A stretch of 12,828 bases of DNA, taken from positions 1,565 through 14,392 of the forward strand of contig JAOZLU010000066.1 of the NCBI GenBank assembly GCA_029934695.1. Direction: 5' to 3'. A program made the position numbers and the translations under genes. Below, piece after piece: positions 6,141 through 12,746 of this stretch; position 1 is the first letter of the stretch, and every line of letters begins with the position of its first letter. Source of the stretch: Desulfobacterales bacterium (lineage in GTDB: Bacteria; Desulfobacterota; Desulfobacteria; Desulfobacterales; 4be13). The notes below the pieces were generated by a model. The model was not told where the DNA came from and searched no databases. It saw nothing but the letters and a program-made list of their open reading frames with translations.

Positions 6141-7919
6141 CTCCTCCAGTTCCGGCAGTTTTCTGAGGTTCACCTCCCGGAGCAGCCCGTCCAGTTCGGT
6201 GCGTGACGACCAGAGTATGCCGTGCTCACGGACCAGCTCCGCTGCCCTGCCTGTCAGGCCGTCATGCGAGAATATCCAGAGACGGAGGGTTCTCAGGTCG
6301 TCCCCCTTCCTTTCTCTCAGAATCTCCGCCTGCCGCAGCAGATTCGTGACCACATCCGGCCCCGCCGGACGGTTCCGCCATTTGCTCTCGGCCATCCAGA
6401 CTTCCATCCCGGCCCCGGCATAGATGTCCGTCTCCATCCTCTCGCCGGCCCCGGGTCTGTGGCGCTGGTCAATGTAGAAGAAACGGTCCGGCATGACAAT
6501 GTCCCGGTCACTGTGAAAATATCTGCCCGGAAGCGTCCTCCCCTGACTGTTCCAGAGTATCTGGATCATATACACCTCCGCAAGATATCCCTTGTATTCA
6601 TGAAATCTTCTTTTCGTTTTTTCAAATCTGCTGACGACTTTCTCTTCGACCTGCTGATGATTCTGTCTCTCAATCTCGATCCTGCCCCACACCTTCAGAA
6701 ACTCGTTCAGAATGGGATCGCTTATCTTCCCGAACCAGTTTCCGAAGGCTTTGTATTCGAGCAGATCGCCCCGTGCCAGCCTTATCAGAATCTCCCTTAT
6801 CTTCTGAAGGGGCACATCCGCGTTCTCCTGTCTTTTCAGCTCATTCTGTATTCTTTCAAGGTCAATGTCCTTCCCGTCCTCCTCCAGCGCTGCGAGATAG
6901 AGGATCCATTTCGTGATGCCCTGCTCGTTCACCCGGCCGATCCACCGGCTCACCTGGTCGCCCAGCTCCCCCCAGATGAAACCCGAACTGATGTCAACTG
7001 CCAGCATCCGGCTCAGTGTCTCCTCATCGCTGATCCTTTTTTTCCGCTTTGCCGCCTGACGGATCACCGCGCTGATGTAAAAAGGATTTCCGCCGCACCG
7101 GTCTGAGACAACCGGGGCCATCAGCTCCGGCAGATCAGCTCCGTAGTGGCGGGCGGCTCTGAGGGAAAGCTCCCTTCCCCAGTAGTCTGTGAACGGCCCG
7201 ATGCGTTCGTAGTCGAACCGTCCGTAAAGCCCGCCCCTTCCCAGTATGTCGTCAGCCAGGATGCTCATGGCCGAGCCTGTGACAAAATGCGGGCACCTCG
7301 GGGATTCCACTGCCTGCTTGAAAAAGCCGGTCACGCTGAAACCGCTGTTCGGAAGCCGGGTGTTCTGAAATTCGTCCAGAAACACCACAACGGTTCTGTC
7401 ATCTATGGCCGCGACTTCCCGTGGCAGTTTCACAGCATCCTGTTCGGGAATCGGGACAGCACCCTCTTCCATGACCGCTCTGACAAAATCAATGGCAACA
7501 GAAAGCCCCTCCGACATTTCCAGACGCTCCTCGACAAGACTGAGCAGATTATGGGTTTTCCTGGGTTTTGAGAGAATACCGGGATTCCGCAGGCGGAATG
7601 CCGCATACCACCGGAGAAAATTCTCGGCATATTTCAGTGCGAAATCCCTCCTGTCTGTTATCTCGTCAGGGAGTTCGTAAAACACCGGCACAACCGCGTC
7701 CGGGTCTCTGTGATCCTGTTCAAAGAACAGCCGGTTGACCACCCGTCTGAATATCTCTGTCTTGCCCATGCGCCGGTGCCCCAGCAGGGCCGCCGACATG
7801 GTTCTCCGCCTGATGGCGTTCAGGGCTGCATTGTGAAAAAGCTCCGTGAACTCCTCCCTGTCCGTGTAAACCTCATCGGGGACAAGGGGCTCGACTGCCC
7901 AGTCTCCTGTCTGTCTCAT
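6126..7919 (-). CDS. AAA/STAND-like ATPase with C-terminal PD-(D/E)xK nuclease-like domain
   Basis: The 597-residue protein begins with a P-loop ATPase module of the archaeal-ATPase/STAND kind: Walker A GHRRMGKT (47-54), Walker B VVVFLDEFQ (177-185), a sensor-like VTGSAMSIL (213-221) and the family GGNPFYIS turn (276-283). A helical, winged-helix-like section follows (about 330-420). The C-terminus (about 435-575) has a PD-(D/E)xK nuclease pattern: helix GYLAEVYM with Glu448, METDIY with Asp498, then MAESKW with Glu511 and Lys513, as in DUF234-type relatives. It probably acts in the cytoplasm on nucleic acid; defence, element maintenance or regulation are all possible. ATG at 7917-7919 is preceded by TGAGGAG; the frame is open to 8033, but that part is made of hairpin DNA. 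The final four residues TSTG come from a dispersed repeat. GC content looks higher than in the left half. Confidence 0.8.
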   Translation of the reverse strand: MRQTGDWAVEPLVPDEVYTDREEFTELFHNAALNAIRRRTMSAALLGHRRMGKTEIFRRVVNRLFFEQDHRDPDAVVPVFYELPDEITDRRDFALKYAENFLRWYAAFRLRNPGILSKPRKTHNLLSLVEERLEMSEGLSVAIDFVRAVMEEGAVPIPEQDAVKLPREVAAIDDRTVVVFLDEFQNTRLPNSGFSVTGFFKQAVESPRCPHFVTGSAMSILADDILGRGGLYGRFDYERIGPFTDYWGRELSLRAARHYGADLPELMAPVVSDRCGGNPFYISAVIRQAAKRKKRISDEETLSRMLAVDISSGFIWGELGDQVSRWIGRVNEQGITKWILYLAALEEDGKDIDLERIQNELKRQENADVPLQKIREILIRLARGDLLEYKAFGNWFGKISDPILNEFLKVWGRIEIERQNHQQVEEKVVSRFEKTKRRFHEYKGYLAEVYMIQILWNSQGRTLPGRYFHSDRDIVMPDRFFYIDQRHRPGAGERMETDIYAGAGMEVWMAESKWRNRPAGPDVVTNLLRQAEILRERKGDDLRTLRLWIFSHDGLTGRAAELVREHGILWSSRTELDGLLREVNLRKLPELEETSTG

Positions 7920-7951
7920 GATTTCTGTCTCCTCATATATATCTGTGCATG

Positions 7952-7982
7952 GACCTGCGAGGTTTTTGAAACCTCGCAGGTC
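7952..7982. repeat. Perfect 14-bp hairpin, GACCTGCGAGGTTT family
   Basis: GACCTGCGAGGTTT (7952-7965) pairs with AAACCTCGCAGGTC (7969-7982) around a three-base loop. This palindrome resembles one I recall as scattered in many copies through unrelated bacterial genomes. Here it lies between the MCP stop and the ATPase start on the minus strand, so it could end MCP transcription or sit in the ATPase leader. Immediately to its right, gcgggggatttgccaatc (8008-8025) is a fragment of the repeat family forming the arrays at the right end. Confidence 0.7.
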
Positions 7983-8029
7983 TGGTTCCCTGCAAGCGTT
8001 CTGATGATGTGCGGGGGATTTGCCAATCT

Positions 8030-9823
8030 TCATGACAAATTTTTTGCGCCTGCCATCATCACCAATTCATCAACAAATCCCTTCATTGTCTCAGCTTGGG
8101 CGGAAAGTTCCTCGGATATGGCAGCATGTTGCTGGGAACTGGCCGCTGTCTGTTGCGCGTTCATGTCTATTTGGCCATGAGCAAGACTGATCTGTCTGAT
8201 TTTTCTGAACATCTCCTTGTTCGCCCGGGTGACGGAGGCGGTCTTTTCACTCATCACTGTCGCGGATGCGATGATGTTTTCAAAGTCGCCGCTGATAGCG
8301 TTCATGGATTCCGCGGCCTGTCCGACCCTTTTTTCTGTGATCTCAAGCAATGACTGGGTGATCTTTGCCGCTTCCGTGGTCTTCATGGCCAGTCTGCCCA
8401 CCTCGCCGGCAATGACAGAGAATCCGCCGGCAGACCCGCCTGACCGGGATGCCTCTATGGTGGCATTGAATGCAAGCAGGTTTGTCTGAAAGGCAATCTC
8501 GTCAACACGTTTCACAATCTGGCTCATCTCTTCGCTGTCCGCCTTTACCTGAGCCATCTCCCGGGTCAGTTTCACAAGCGACTCCGAAGAACGGAGCGAT
8601 CTTTTCAGATTCTCATTCGTCAACTGCTCCGCTGACAGGGTCAGAACGGAAGTCTCCTCGCTGACGGTACCCATCTCCTCAAGGGATGCTGAGGATTCTT
8701 CCACGGAAACGGCCTGATCTTCCGCACTTTCAGACAGGGACTGGCTGCTTTCGGACAATTCGGCCGCGGCAGATGACACCTGGGACGCATTTTCAAGAAG
8801 CCCGCTGACAAAACGCCTTAAAGACCGGCTGACCGAGCGGCTCAGAAAAAAGGAGACCAGGGATATCGGAAGGATGCAGAACAAAATGACCAGGCTTGCG
8901 GTGGTTGCGGCCCTGATCTGTCCCATCAGGTCTGCTGCCGCATGCTCAGATATTTTTGTCAGGGTTCCGTCAATATCCGCCATCAGGACCAGCACTTCCT
9001 CTTTTTTCTCATTCAGCTCATTTTTCCATGTTCGCAGTTCTCCGGCAGCCTGATGCAGATGAAGCAGACTCTCCTTATACTTTCTGATCCCATCTGCAAG
9101 TGATTTTCCATACTGGTCAATCTCCTGATCGGCACCGCTCAGAGCGCGCAGTCTCAGGGCGAGATCTCCGATCAGTATGAACAAAGGATGTTCTCTCTCC
9201 TTTGCCGGAGATTCAAAATATGCCAATCCCAGTTTGAAAAAAGTGAGTTTTATTCGGAGAAGCGTTTCAAAGTAGCCCGGGATCAGGAAGTTCAATTGTT
9301 CCAGATTTGAGGAGTCCTTGCCCTCCATCACCCGGTCCATCGCTTTTTCCGGAATTTTTTCCTCCAGCAGGGTCAGGGTGTCATCAAGCTCCTGAATGAT
9401 GGTTTCCGCCTCCCCGCGAATCAGGTTCACCTTTTCGCATTGTTCAAAAACCACCCGAATTGTCCGCGCAAATGATTCAAGGCCGACATTCAGTTTCATG
9501 TCAGAGGTTTCCGCATGAAGGGCTGTCACCCTGTTCACAATGCGTTCGCCATCAGCTTCCAACAAATCCGCTTTTCCGTAAAATATGCTTAAAAGCAGAC
9601 TCGTATCCGCAAGGATTCTTGCAAGTTCCCTTCCTATCCGGGCGTTTTCGGTTGTCTCGGTTATTTGCCTGGAAAATACGGTTGTCAAAGCAATTTCCAC
9701 ATTTTCGGATGAAAACCATACGACTCCGATGATCACAATATAAGAAACACACATCAGTCCGTTGAGCATCAGATATTTCGCCATAATATTTTTTTGAAGC
9801 CATTGGGGTCTTTTTTTTTTCAC
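8030..9823 (-). CDS. Methyl-accepting chemotaxis protein with reduced HAMP
   Basis: The 597-residue receptor has TM1 at about 18-38, a ~268-residue helical periplasmic domain, TM2 at about 307-328 and a signalling domain whose tip reads VDEIAFQTNLLAFNATIEAS (440-459), then GGFSVIAGEVGRLAMKTTEAAK. After TM2 only SRSVSRSLRRFVSGLLENASQVSSAAAEL follows before the heptad region, so the HAMP is cut down to its first helix; this is known in a common delta-proteobacterial MCP class. The tip is more divergent than usual: Gly463 replaces the Glu normally found in the EAARAGE motif and Phe replaces Leu in LALN. The start is GTG at 9821-9823 behind AGGAG; it runs straight into ten A residues, a slippage-prone tract. 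It lies downstream of an orphan periplasmic binding protein on the same strand, a plausible ligand-presenting partner. Confidence 0.92.
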   Translation of the reverse strand: MKKKRPQWLQKNIMAKYLMLNGLMCVSYIVIIGVVWFSSENVEIALTTVFSRQITETTENARIGRELARILADTSLLLSIFYGKADLLEADGERIVNRVTALHAETSDMKLNVGLESFARTIRVVFEQCEKVNLIRGEAETIIQELDDTLTLLEEKIPEKAMDRVMEGKDSSNLEQLNFLIPGYFETLLRIKLTFFKLGLAYFESPAKEREHPLFILIGDLALRLRALSGADQEIDQYGKSLADGIRKYKESLLHLHQAAGELRTWKNELNEKKEEVLVLMADIDGTLTKISEHAAADLMGQIRAATTASLVILFCILPISLVSFFLSRSVSRSLRRFVSGLLENASQVSSAAAELSESSQSLSESAEDQAVSVEESSASLEEMGTVSEETSVLTLSAEQLTNENLKRSLRSSESLVKLTREMAQVKADSEEMSQIVKRVDEIAFQTNLLAFNATIEASRSGGSAGGFSVIAGEVGRLAMKTTEAAKITQSLLEITEKRVGQAAESMNAISGDFENIIASATVMSEKTASVTRANKEMFRKIRQISLAHGQIDMNAQQTAASSQQHAAISEELSAQAETMKGFVDELVMMAGAKNLS

Positions 9824-9943
9824 GTCATCTCCTGTGTGAATTATGAAGGATAAAAAAGGATGCCATTCACCTGATGATCAAGCTTTCTGACCCGATTCGG
9901 CCAAAAAGCCTGTCATCCCTGCAAACGCAGTGACCCACTTTTC

Positions 9944-9987
9944 CCGGTGACAGGGCAATGAATTCCTGCTTTCGCAGGAATGACAGA
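9944..9987. repeat. ATTCCTGCGAAAGCAGGAAT-type dispersed palindrome
   Basis: ATTCCTGC (9962-9969) pairs with GCAGGAAT (9974-9981) around TTTC, followed by gacag and preceded by ggtgacagggca. This matches the GTCATTCCTGCGAAAGCAGGAAT element repeated in many proteobacterial genomes. It lies in the 259-base gap between the binding-protein and MCP genes and may act as a terminator or an mRNA-stabilising hairpin. Nothing else is recognisable in that gap. Confidence 0.65.
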
Positions 9988-10082
9988 AAAAAACTTGATG
10001 CTCGATATTCAGTAAAAGAAGCCGACAGAAGAAGTGACTGACACCTGCCGGCATTGCATATTATGCTGATTCAGATTCCATC

Positions 10083-11060
10083 TCAGAAGTCATGGTCTTT
10101 CATATTTTCCCTGGTGATATCGATCCAGGCAGAGCCGTAGAGAATCCTTCCCTTGACCCTGATGTTGTTGTACCCTTTGATGCCAAGATCCATCCCGTCT
10201 GACATCTTTCCACGTTCAATCGCTCTGATCGCAAGTTTTCCGAGGGCATACCCTGCATCTGCGGGATCCCAGCAACTGATCACTTTTGCCGTGCCGCTTT
10301 CCAGATAATGTCCGGCAACAGACACCAGACCGGTGCCCACCACTGCCACCTTGTCCTGAAGGCCGAGTTCCTCAACGGCCCGGCTGGCACCCGGAACCGT
10401 CGGCATGGCACTTCCCTGGATGCCCCTCAGGTTCGGATACTGTCGAAGTGCCCTTTTTATTTTCTGATACGCGATTTTCTCATCATCATAATCAAGGATT
10501 TTGTCCGCTGCCAGCCTCATTTTCGGATATTTCTCCTTCTGCCGCCGAATCGCGGCGTCTGCCCACTGATTGTGGGATTTGGACAGCAGGCTCGCCACAG
10601 TGATCAGATAGTCGCCTTCTCTCCCCATATATTTTGCGAGATGATCCATGAGATGGGCGCCATAAGCAGCGTTGTCAAAGGCCTCAATGTCATAGTGCAT
10701 GTTCTGCTGGTTGACAGCCTCATGCGTGATCACCACGATCCCCTTGTCCATCGCGTTTTTCAGTGCAGGCTCCAGCACTTGGGGCGCAAACGGGATCACA
10801 CATATCGCATCCACCCCTTTGTCGGTCAGTTTTTCGACAAGTTTTGCCTGTTCTGCCGGCAGCGGTTTTGCCGGTCCGAGAAACAGGGTTTCATGCCCGG
10901 TATCCCTGCTGAACCTCTCTACTCCCTGTCTCATGCGCTCAAACCAGGCATGACCGATGGCCTTGACCACAATTCCGATGGTCTGTTTTTCGGCAAAGAC
11001 CTCTCCTGCATAAGCGGTTGCGAGAATGAGTGTCAGTGCCATGATCAGAAATTTTTTCAT
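10083..11060 (-). CDS. Periplasmic sugar/AI-2-type substrate-binding protein (LsrB/RbsB-like)
   Basis: The 325-residue protein has a signal peptide (MKKFLIMALTLILATAYAGE with cleavage near VFA|EKQ, residue 23) and a type I periplasmic-binding fold. Family landmarks are IGIVVKAIGHAWFERM (28-43), KGVDAICVIPFAP (81-93), NQWADAAI (164-171), KVAVVGTGL (237-245) and ISCWDPADAGYALG (261-274). The end, RILYGSAWIDITRENMKDHDF, strongly recalls the LsrB C-terminus. Several LsrB ligand positions as I remember them (Asp116, Asp166/Gln167) appear as Glu114 and Ser-His, so AI-2 is not assured; a sugar such as rhamnose or another pentose/hexose is possible. No ABC permease or ATPase is nearby, so it may serve chemotaxis with the downstream MCP. 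ATG at 11058-11060 follows GGAGG; the frame extends upstream but without a ribosome site or a signal peptide start. Confidence 0.88.
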   Translation of the reverse strand: MKKFLIMALTLILATAYAGEVFAEKQTIGIVVKAIGHAWFERMRQGVERFSRDTGHETLFLGPAKPLPAEQAKLVEKLTDKGVDAICVIPFAPQVLEPALKNAMDKGIVVITHEAVNQQNMHYDIEAFDNAAYGAHLMDHLAKYMGREGDYLITVASLLSKSHNQWADAAIRRQKEKYPKMRLAADKILDYDDEKIAYQKIKRALRQYPNLRGIQGSAMPTVPGASRAVEELGLQDKVAVVGTGLVSVAGHYLESGTAKVISCWDPADAGYALGKLAIRAIERGKMSDGMDLGIKGYNNIRVKGRILYGSAWIDITRENMKDHDF

Positions 11061-11085
11061 AAGCCCTCCATTATTGTTGACACAT

Positions 11086-11196
11086 TTATTTAAGATATTC
11101 TTTCCATTCTGTCGCCTGTGCTGTTGCTGGAAGGAACATTCCTGCAACAAGGATTGCGGCGACAAGCTTCCTGAAACACTGACCTGCCTTTTTCAT
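11086..11196 (-). CDS. Exported mini-protein: signal peptide plus ~8-residue tail
   Basis: This 36-codon ORF starts at ATG (11194-11196) behind AAAGGAG, one of the best ribosome sites in the window. It encodes a textbook signal peptide: basic MKKAGQCFRK, hydrophobic LVAAILVAGMFLPA, then TAQA as signal peptidase I site. Only TEWKEYLK and a TAA stop follow. It ends 25 bases before the LsrB-like start, as in an operon, and a good -10 lies just upstream. It could be a secreted signalling octapeptide, a leader peptide coupling translation to the binding protein, or the stub of a lost periplasmic gene. The stop is followed at once by the next gene's leader, with no leftover coding sequence visible, which weakens the stub explanation. 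Function is unknown. Confidence 0.6.
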   Translation of the reverse strand: MKKAGQCFRKLVAAILVAGMFLPATAQATEWKEYLK

Positions 11197-11236
11197 GATA
11201 ATCTCCTTTGTGATGGTACTGCAATTGAAGATAAAA

Positions 11237-11255
11237 TTTCTGCCCCATGCAGAAA
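11237..11255 (-). promoter_or_regulatory. Leader hairpin just after the promoter of the mini-ORF operon
   Basis: TTTCTGC and GCAGAAA form a 7-bp stem with a five-base loop, beginning about two bases after the -10 box. Read on the minus strand it would lie at the very 5' end of the transcript, or serve as an operator overlapping the transcription start. It ends about 40 bases before the mini-ORF start. Confidence 0.4.
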
Positions 11256-11256
11256 C

Positions 11257-11284
11257 ATTATACACAAGAACTGAAAAAAAGCAA
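11257..11284 (-). promoter_or_regulatory. Promoter for the mini-ORF / binding-protein operon
   Basis: A perfect TATAAT lies at 11257-11262 on the minus strand, with a moderate TTGCTT -35 at 11279-11284 (16-base spacer, T-rich). It sits about 60 bases upstream of the mini-ORF start, and no gene intervenes. The T-rich tract upstream resembles an UP element. Confidence 0.5.
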
Positions 11285-11335
11285 AAAAAAAATGCTGTGA
11301 CTTGCCAATTCCCCGCAAGCCGGCCCTCCTGCCCT

Positions 11336-11580
11336 CGGATTGGCAGATCCGAACCATGACGGGCCGGGGGATATGTCAATCCCCCGCGAGCCAGCCTCTC
11401 CTGCTCGGTTCGGATTGGCAGATCCGAACCATGACGGGCCGGGGGATCTGTCAATCCTCCGCGAGCCAGCCTCTCCTGCTCGGTTCGGATTGGCAAATCC
11501 GAACCATGACGGGCCGGGGGGATCTGTCAATCCCCCGCGAGCTTGGTGAGTTGCCCGGTTTGGATTGGCAAATCCGAATC
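11336..11580. repeat. Tandem array of a 75-bp unit (three copies plus a partial)
   Basis: Units begin at 11336, 11411 and 11486 with CGGATTGGCA, with a fourth partial start at 11561. Each unit carries two dyads: CGGATtggcagATCCG (or ...caaATCCG) and cGGGGGATatgtcaATCCCCCg, joined by cgcgagccagcctctcctgctc. The third unit ends instead with gcgagcttggtgagttgcc, the linker type used in the 47-bp array at the right end, so the two arrays are related. Because 75 is divisible by three, long periodic ORFs open on both strands; none has a ribosome site or protein-like composition. Confidence 0.9.
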
Positions 11581-11590
11581 CCTCGCCTCG

Positions 11591-11884
11591 TCACTCCCCT
11601 GAGCTTCCGAAGAAGAACAGGTTGCTTTCCGGATCCACGGCAAAACGGATACGATTCAGAAAACCTTTCAATCCGATGAAGTTGGGATGGAACCACCCGT
11701 CACCCGCAGGCAGCTCGGGGACACCATGGCGATCCTGTATCTACGATAAAAGGTGTCGGTTTGCCAGATAAACATACAGCACGATACGAGGTCCCTCTTC
11801 AGCTTTTTCAGGATAATAATCAGAATATTCAGCAGCGCCTCCGGCAAATATGTTCAGACCAAAGGGCAGGATTTCATCCGTCAT
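11591..11884 (-). pseudogene. Broken retropepsin-like aspartic protease gene
   Basis: ATG (11882-11884) overlaps the upstream gene's stop as ATGA. The first frame encodes MTDEILPFGLNIFAG...PRIVLYVYLANR and then meets TAG at 11741-11743. One base out of frame the sequence reads TPFIVDTGSPWC, the DTGS active-site motif of retropepsin-like proteases (codons 11730-11741), then soon stops. Back in the first frame, 11591-11692 reads FHPNFIGLKGFLNRIRFAVD followed by PESNLFFFGSSGE and TGA, the usual end of this bacterial family (xGLxGFLxRIRFAVDPxxNxFxFG). The body that should lie between the active-site loop and this end is mostly missing. At least two lesions, a frameshift and an internal deletion, are needed, so this is a pseudogene rather than a sequencing slip. 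The 75-bp array begins right after it. Confidence 0.7.
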
Positions 11885-12363
11885 GGGATCACCTTGTAAA
11901 TCAGAGACGGTTTCCCATCCTCTCCCGACATGGCCAGTTTTTTGTCCAGTTCGTCCCGGGTCGGCGCATCCGCAATCAGTTCACCAGGTCTGACCGCCAG
12001 CCAATGGCCGATTTCATACTCATCAATATGCTGTCTTATCCATTCAAGTGAGTCTCTGAACCAGTTTTTCGGATGCCGCCAAGGTGTTCTGACCACTCTG
12101 GCCGGACGGGGATTAAACAGGAGCGAGGCGCGGACAAACTGTCTGCACTCCGGAAATTTTCTGAGCCCGAGTTCTGTGAATTCTTTGCCCCGCCTCATAT
12201 CTCCGAAGCTGATGGCCATGCTGATTGCCCGGTCAAGAACCTCGGCCGAGGTCGCGGACCAGTCTGTATGTTCAGTCAGACAGCGATAAGCGCGTCCGTC
12301 ACGCCTGGCAACCGCGGCATCAAGCAGTGCCATGACTTCCGTGTCAGTGCTTTTTGTAGTCAT
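11881..12363 (-). CDS. DUF5678-like small protein
   Basis: The 160-residue protein has a helical N-terminal half (about 8-110; TPR-like pattern with AISMAISFGDMRRGKEF and ELGLRKFPECRQFVRASLLF) and a short C-terminal module, about 112-160: IDEYEIGHWLAVRPGELIAD, APTRDELDKKLA, then SLIYKVIP. The order W-A-V, G-E-L-I-A, D-E-L-x-x-x-L, Y-K-V-P resembles DUF5678, a small domain of unknown function often encoded beside aspartic-protease-like genes. ATG at 12361-12363 follows AAAGGA nine bases ahead; the frame stays open upstream only because it runs into repeat DNA. Its stop overlaps the start of the protease gene (ATGA), so the two were co-translated before the partner decayed. The family assignment is by eye and moderate. 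Confidence 0.65.
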   Translation of the reverse strand: MTTKSTDTEVMALLDAAVARRDGRAYRCLTEHTDWSATSAEVLDRAISMAISFGDMRRGKEFTELGLRKFPECRQFVRASLLFNPRPARVVRTPWRHPKNWFRDSLEWIRQHIDEYEIGHWLAVRPGELIADAPTRDELDKKLAMSGEDGKPSLIYKVIP

Positions 12364-12741
12364 TGTTGAGTTTCCTTTCAATCTGTTTGTTGTCTGATGG
12401 CGGAGGATTTGCCCGCAAGCGTTGTGGCGAACCATGATGGGCGGGGGATTTGTCAATCCCGCGAGCCATATCTCCTGCTCGGTTCGGATTGGCAAATCCG
12501 AAGCATGACGGGCGGGGGATTTGTCAATCCCCCGCGAGCTTGGGTGAAGTAGTCCGGAGCGGGGGATTTGGTAATCCCCCGCGAGCTTGGGTGAAGTTGT
12601 CCGAAGCGGGGGATTTTGGTAATCCCCCGCGAGCTTGGGTGAAGTAGTCCGAGCGGGGGATTTGTCAATCCCCCGGGAGCTTGGGTGAAGTTGTCCGGAG
12701 CGGAAGATTTGGCAATCCCCCGCTAGCTTGGGTGGAGTTAT
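12364..12741. other. Gene-free stretch occupied by repeats
   Basis: Apart from about 60 bases next to the DUF5678 start, which show no promoter I trust, this interval is repeat DNA of the same family as 11336-11580. ORFs reading through it in either strand are periodic artefacts. Confidence 0.7.
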
Positions 12742-12746
12742 TCAGA
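12441..12746. repeat. Palindromic repeat array: one 71-bp unit, then five 47-bp units
   Basis: The hairpin core starts at 12441, then at 12512, 12559, 12606, 12653 and 12700, an exact 47-base period for the last five. The best unit pairs GCGGGGGATT (12559-12568) with AATCCCCCGC (12573-12582), a perfect 10-bp stem, followed by gagcttgggtgaagttgtcc. The first unit (12441-12511) instead carries the cgagcc...tctcctgctcggtt linker and CGGATtggcaaATCCG dyad of the 75-bp array. The last unit has decayed (gcggaagattt). The orientation is the same as the array at 11336-11580. Confidence 0.9.

Noticed and set aside
6222..7106. 294-codon plus-strand ORF antisense to the ATPase
   Set aside because: It is a shadow ORF created by the GC-rich codon use of the ATPase; no domain motif and no ribosome site.
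7920..8033. 38-residue N-terminal extension of the ATPase
   Set aside because: It is encoded by a palindrome and a dispersed repeat and overlaps the MCP end, while the internal ATG at 7919 has a good ribosome site.
10308..11093. 261-codon plus-strand ORF antisense to the binding protein
   Set aside because: It is a shadow of the well-supported minus-strand gene; its peptide is rich in His, Cys and Phe without any domain pattern.
11061..11165. 35-residue upstream extension of the LsrB-like protein
   Set aside because: It lacks a ribosome site, overlaps the mini-ORF in another frame, and would bury the signal peptide; ATG at 11060 has GGAGG.
11086..11679. Periodic ORFs on both strands with repeating SDWQIRTMTGRG or PIRTEQERLARGG peptides
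   Set aside because: They arise because the 75-bp unit is a multiple of three. They lack ribosome sites, and the minus-strand one merely runs into the real mini-ORF.
12441..12746. CRISPR array (regular 47-base spacing of palindromic cores)
   Set aside because: The segments between the hairpins are the same sequence in each unit rather than unique spacers, and no cas gene is present. It is a tandem repeat.
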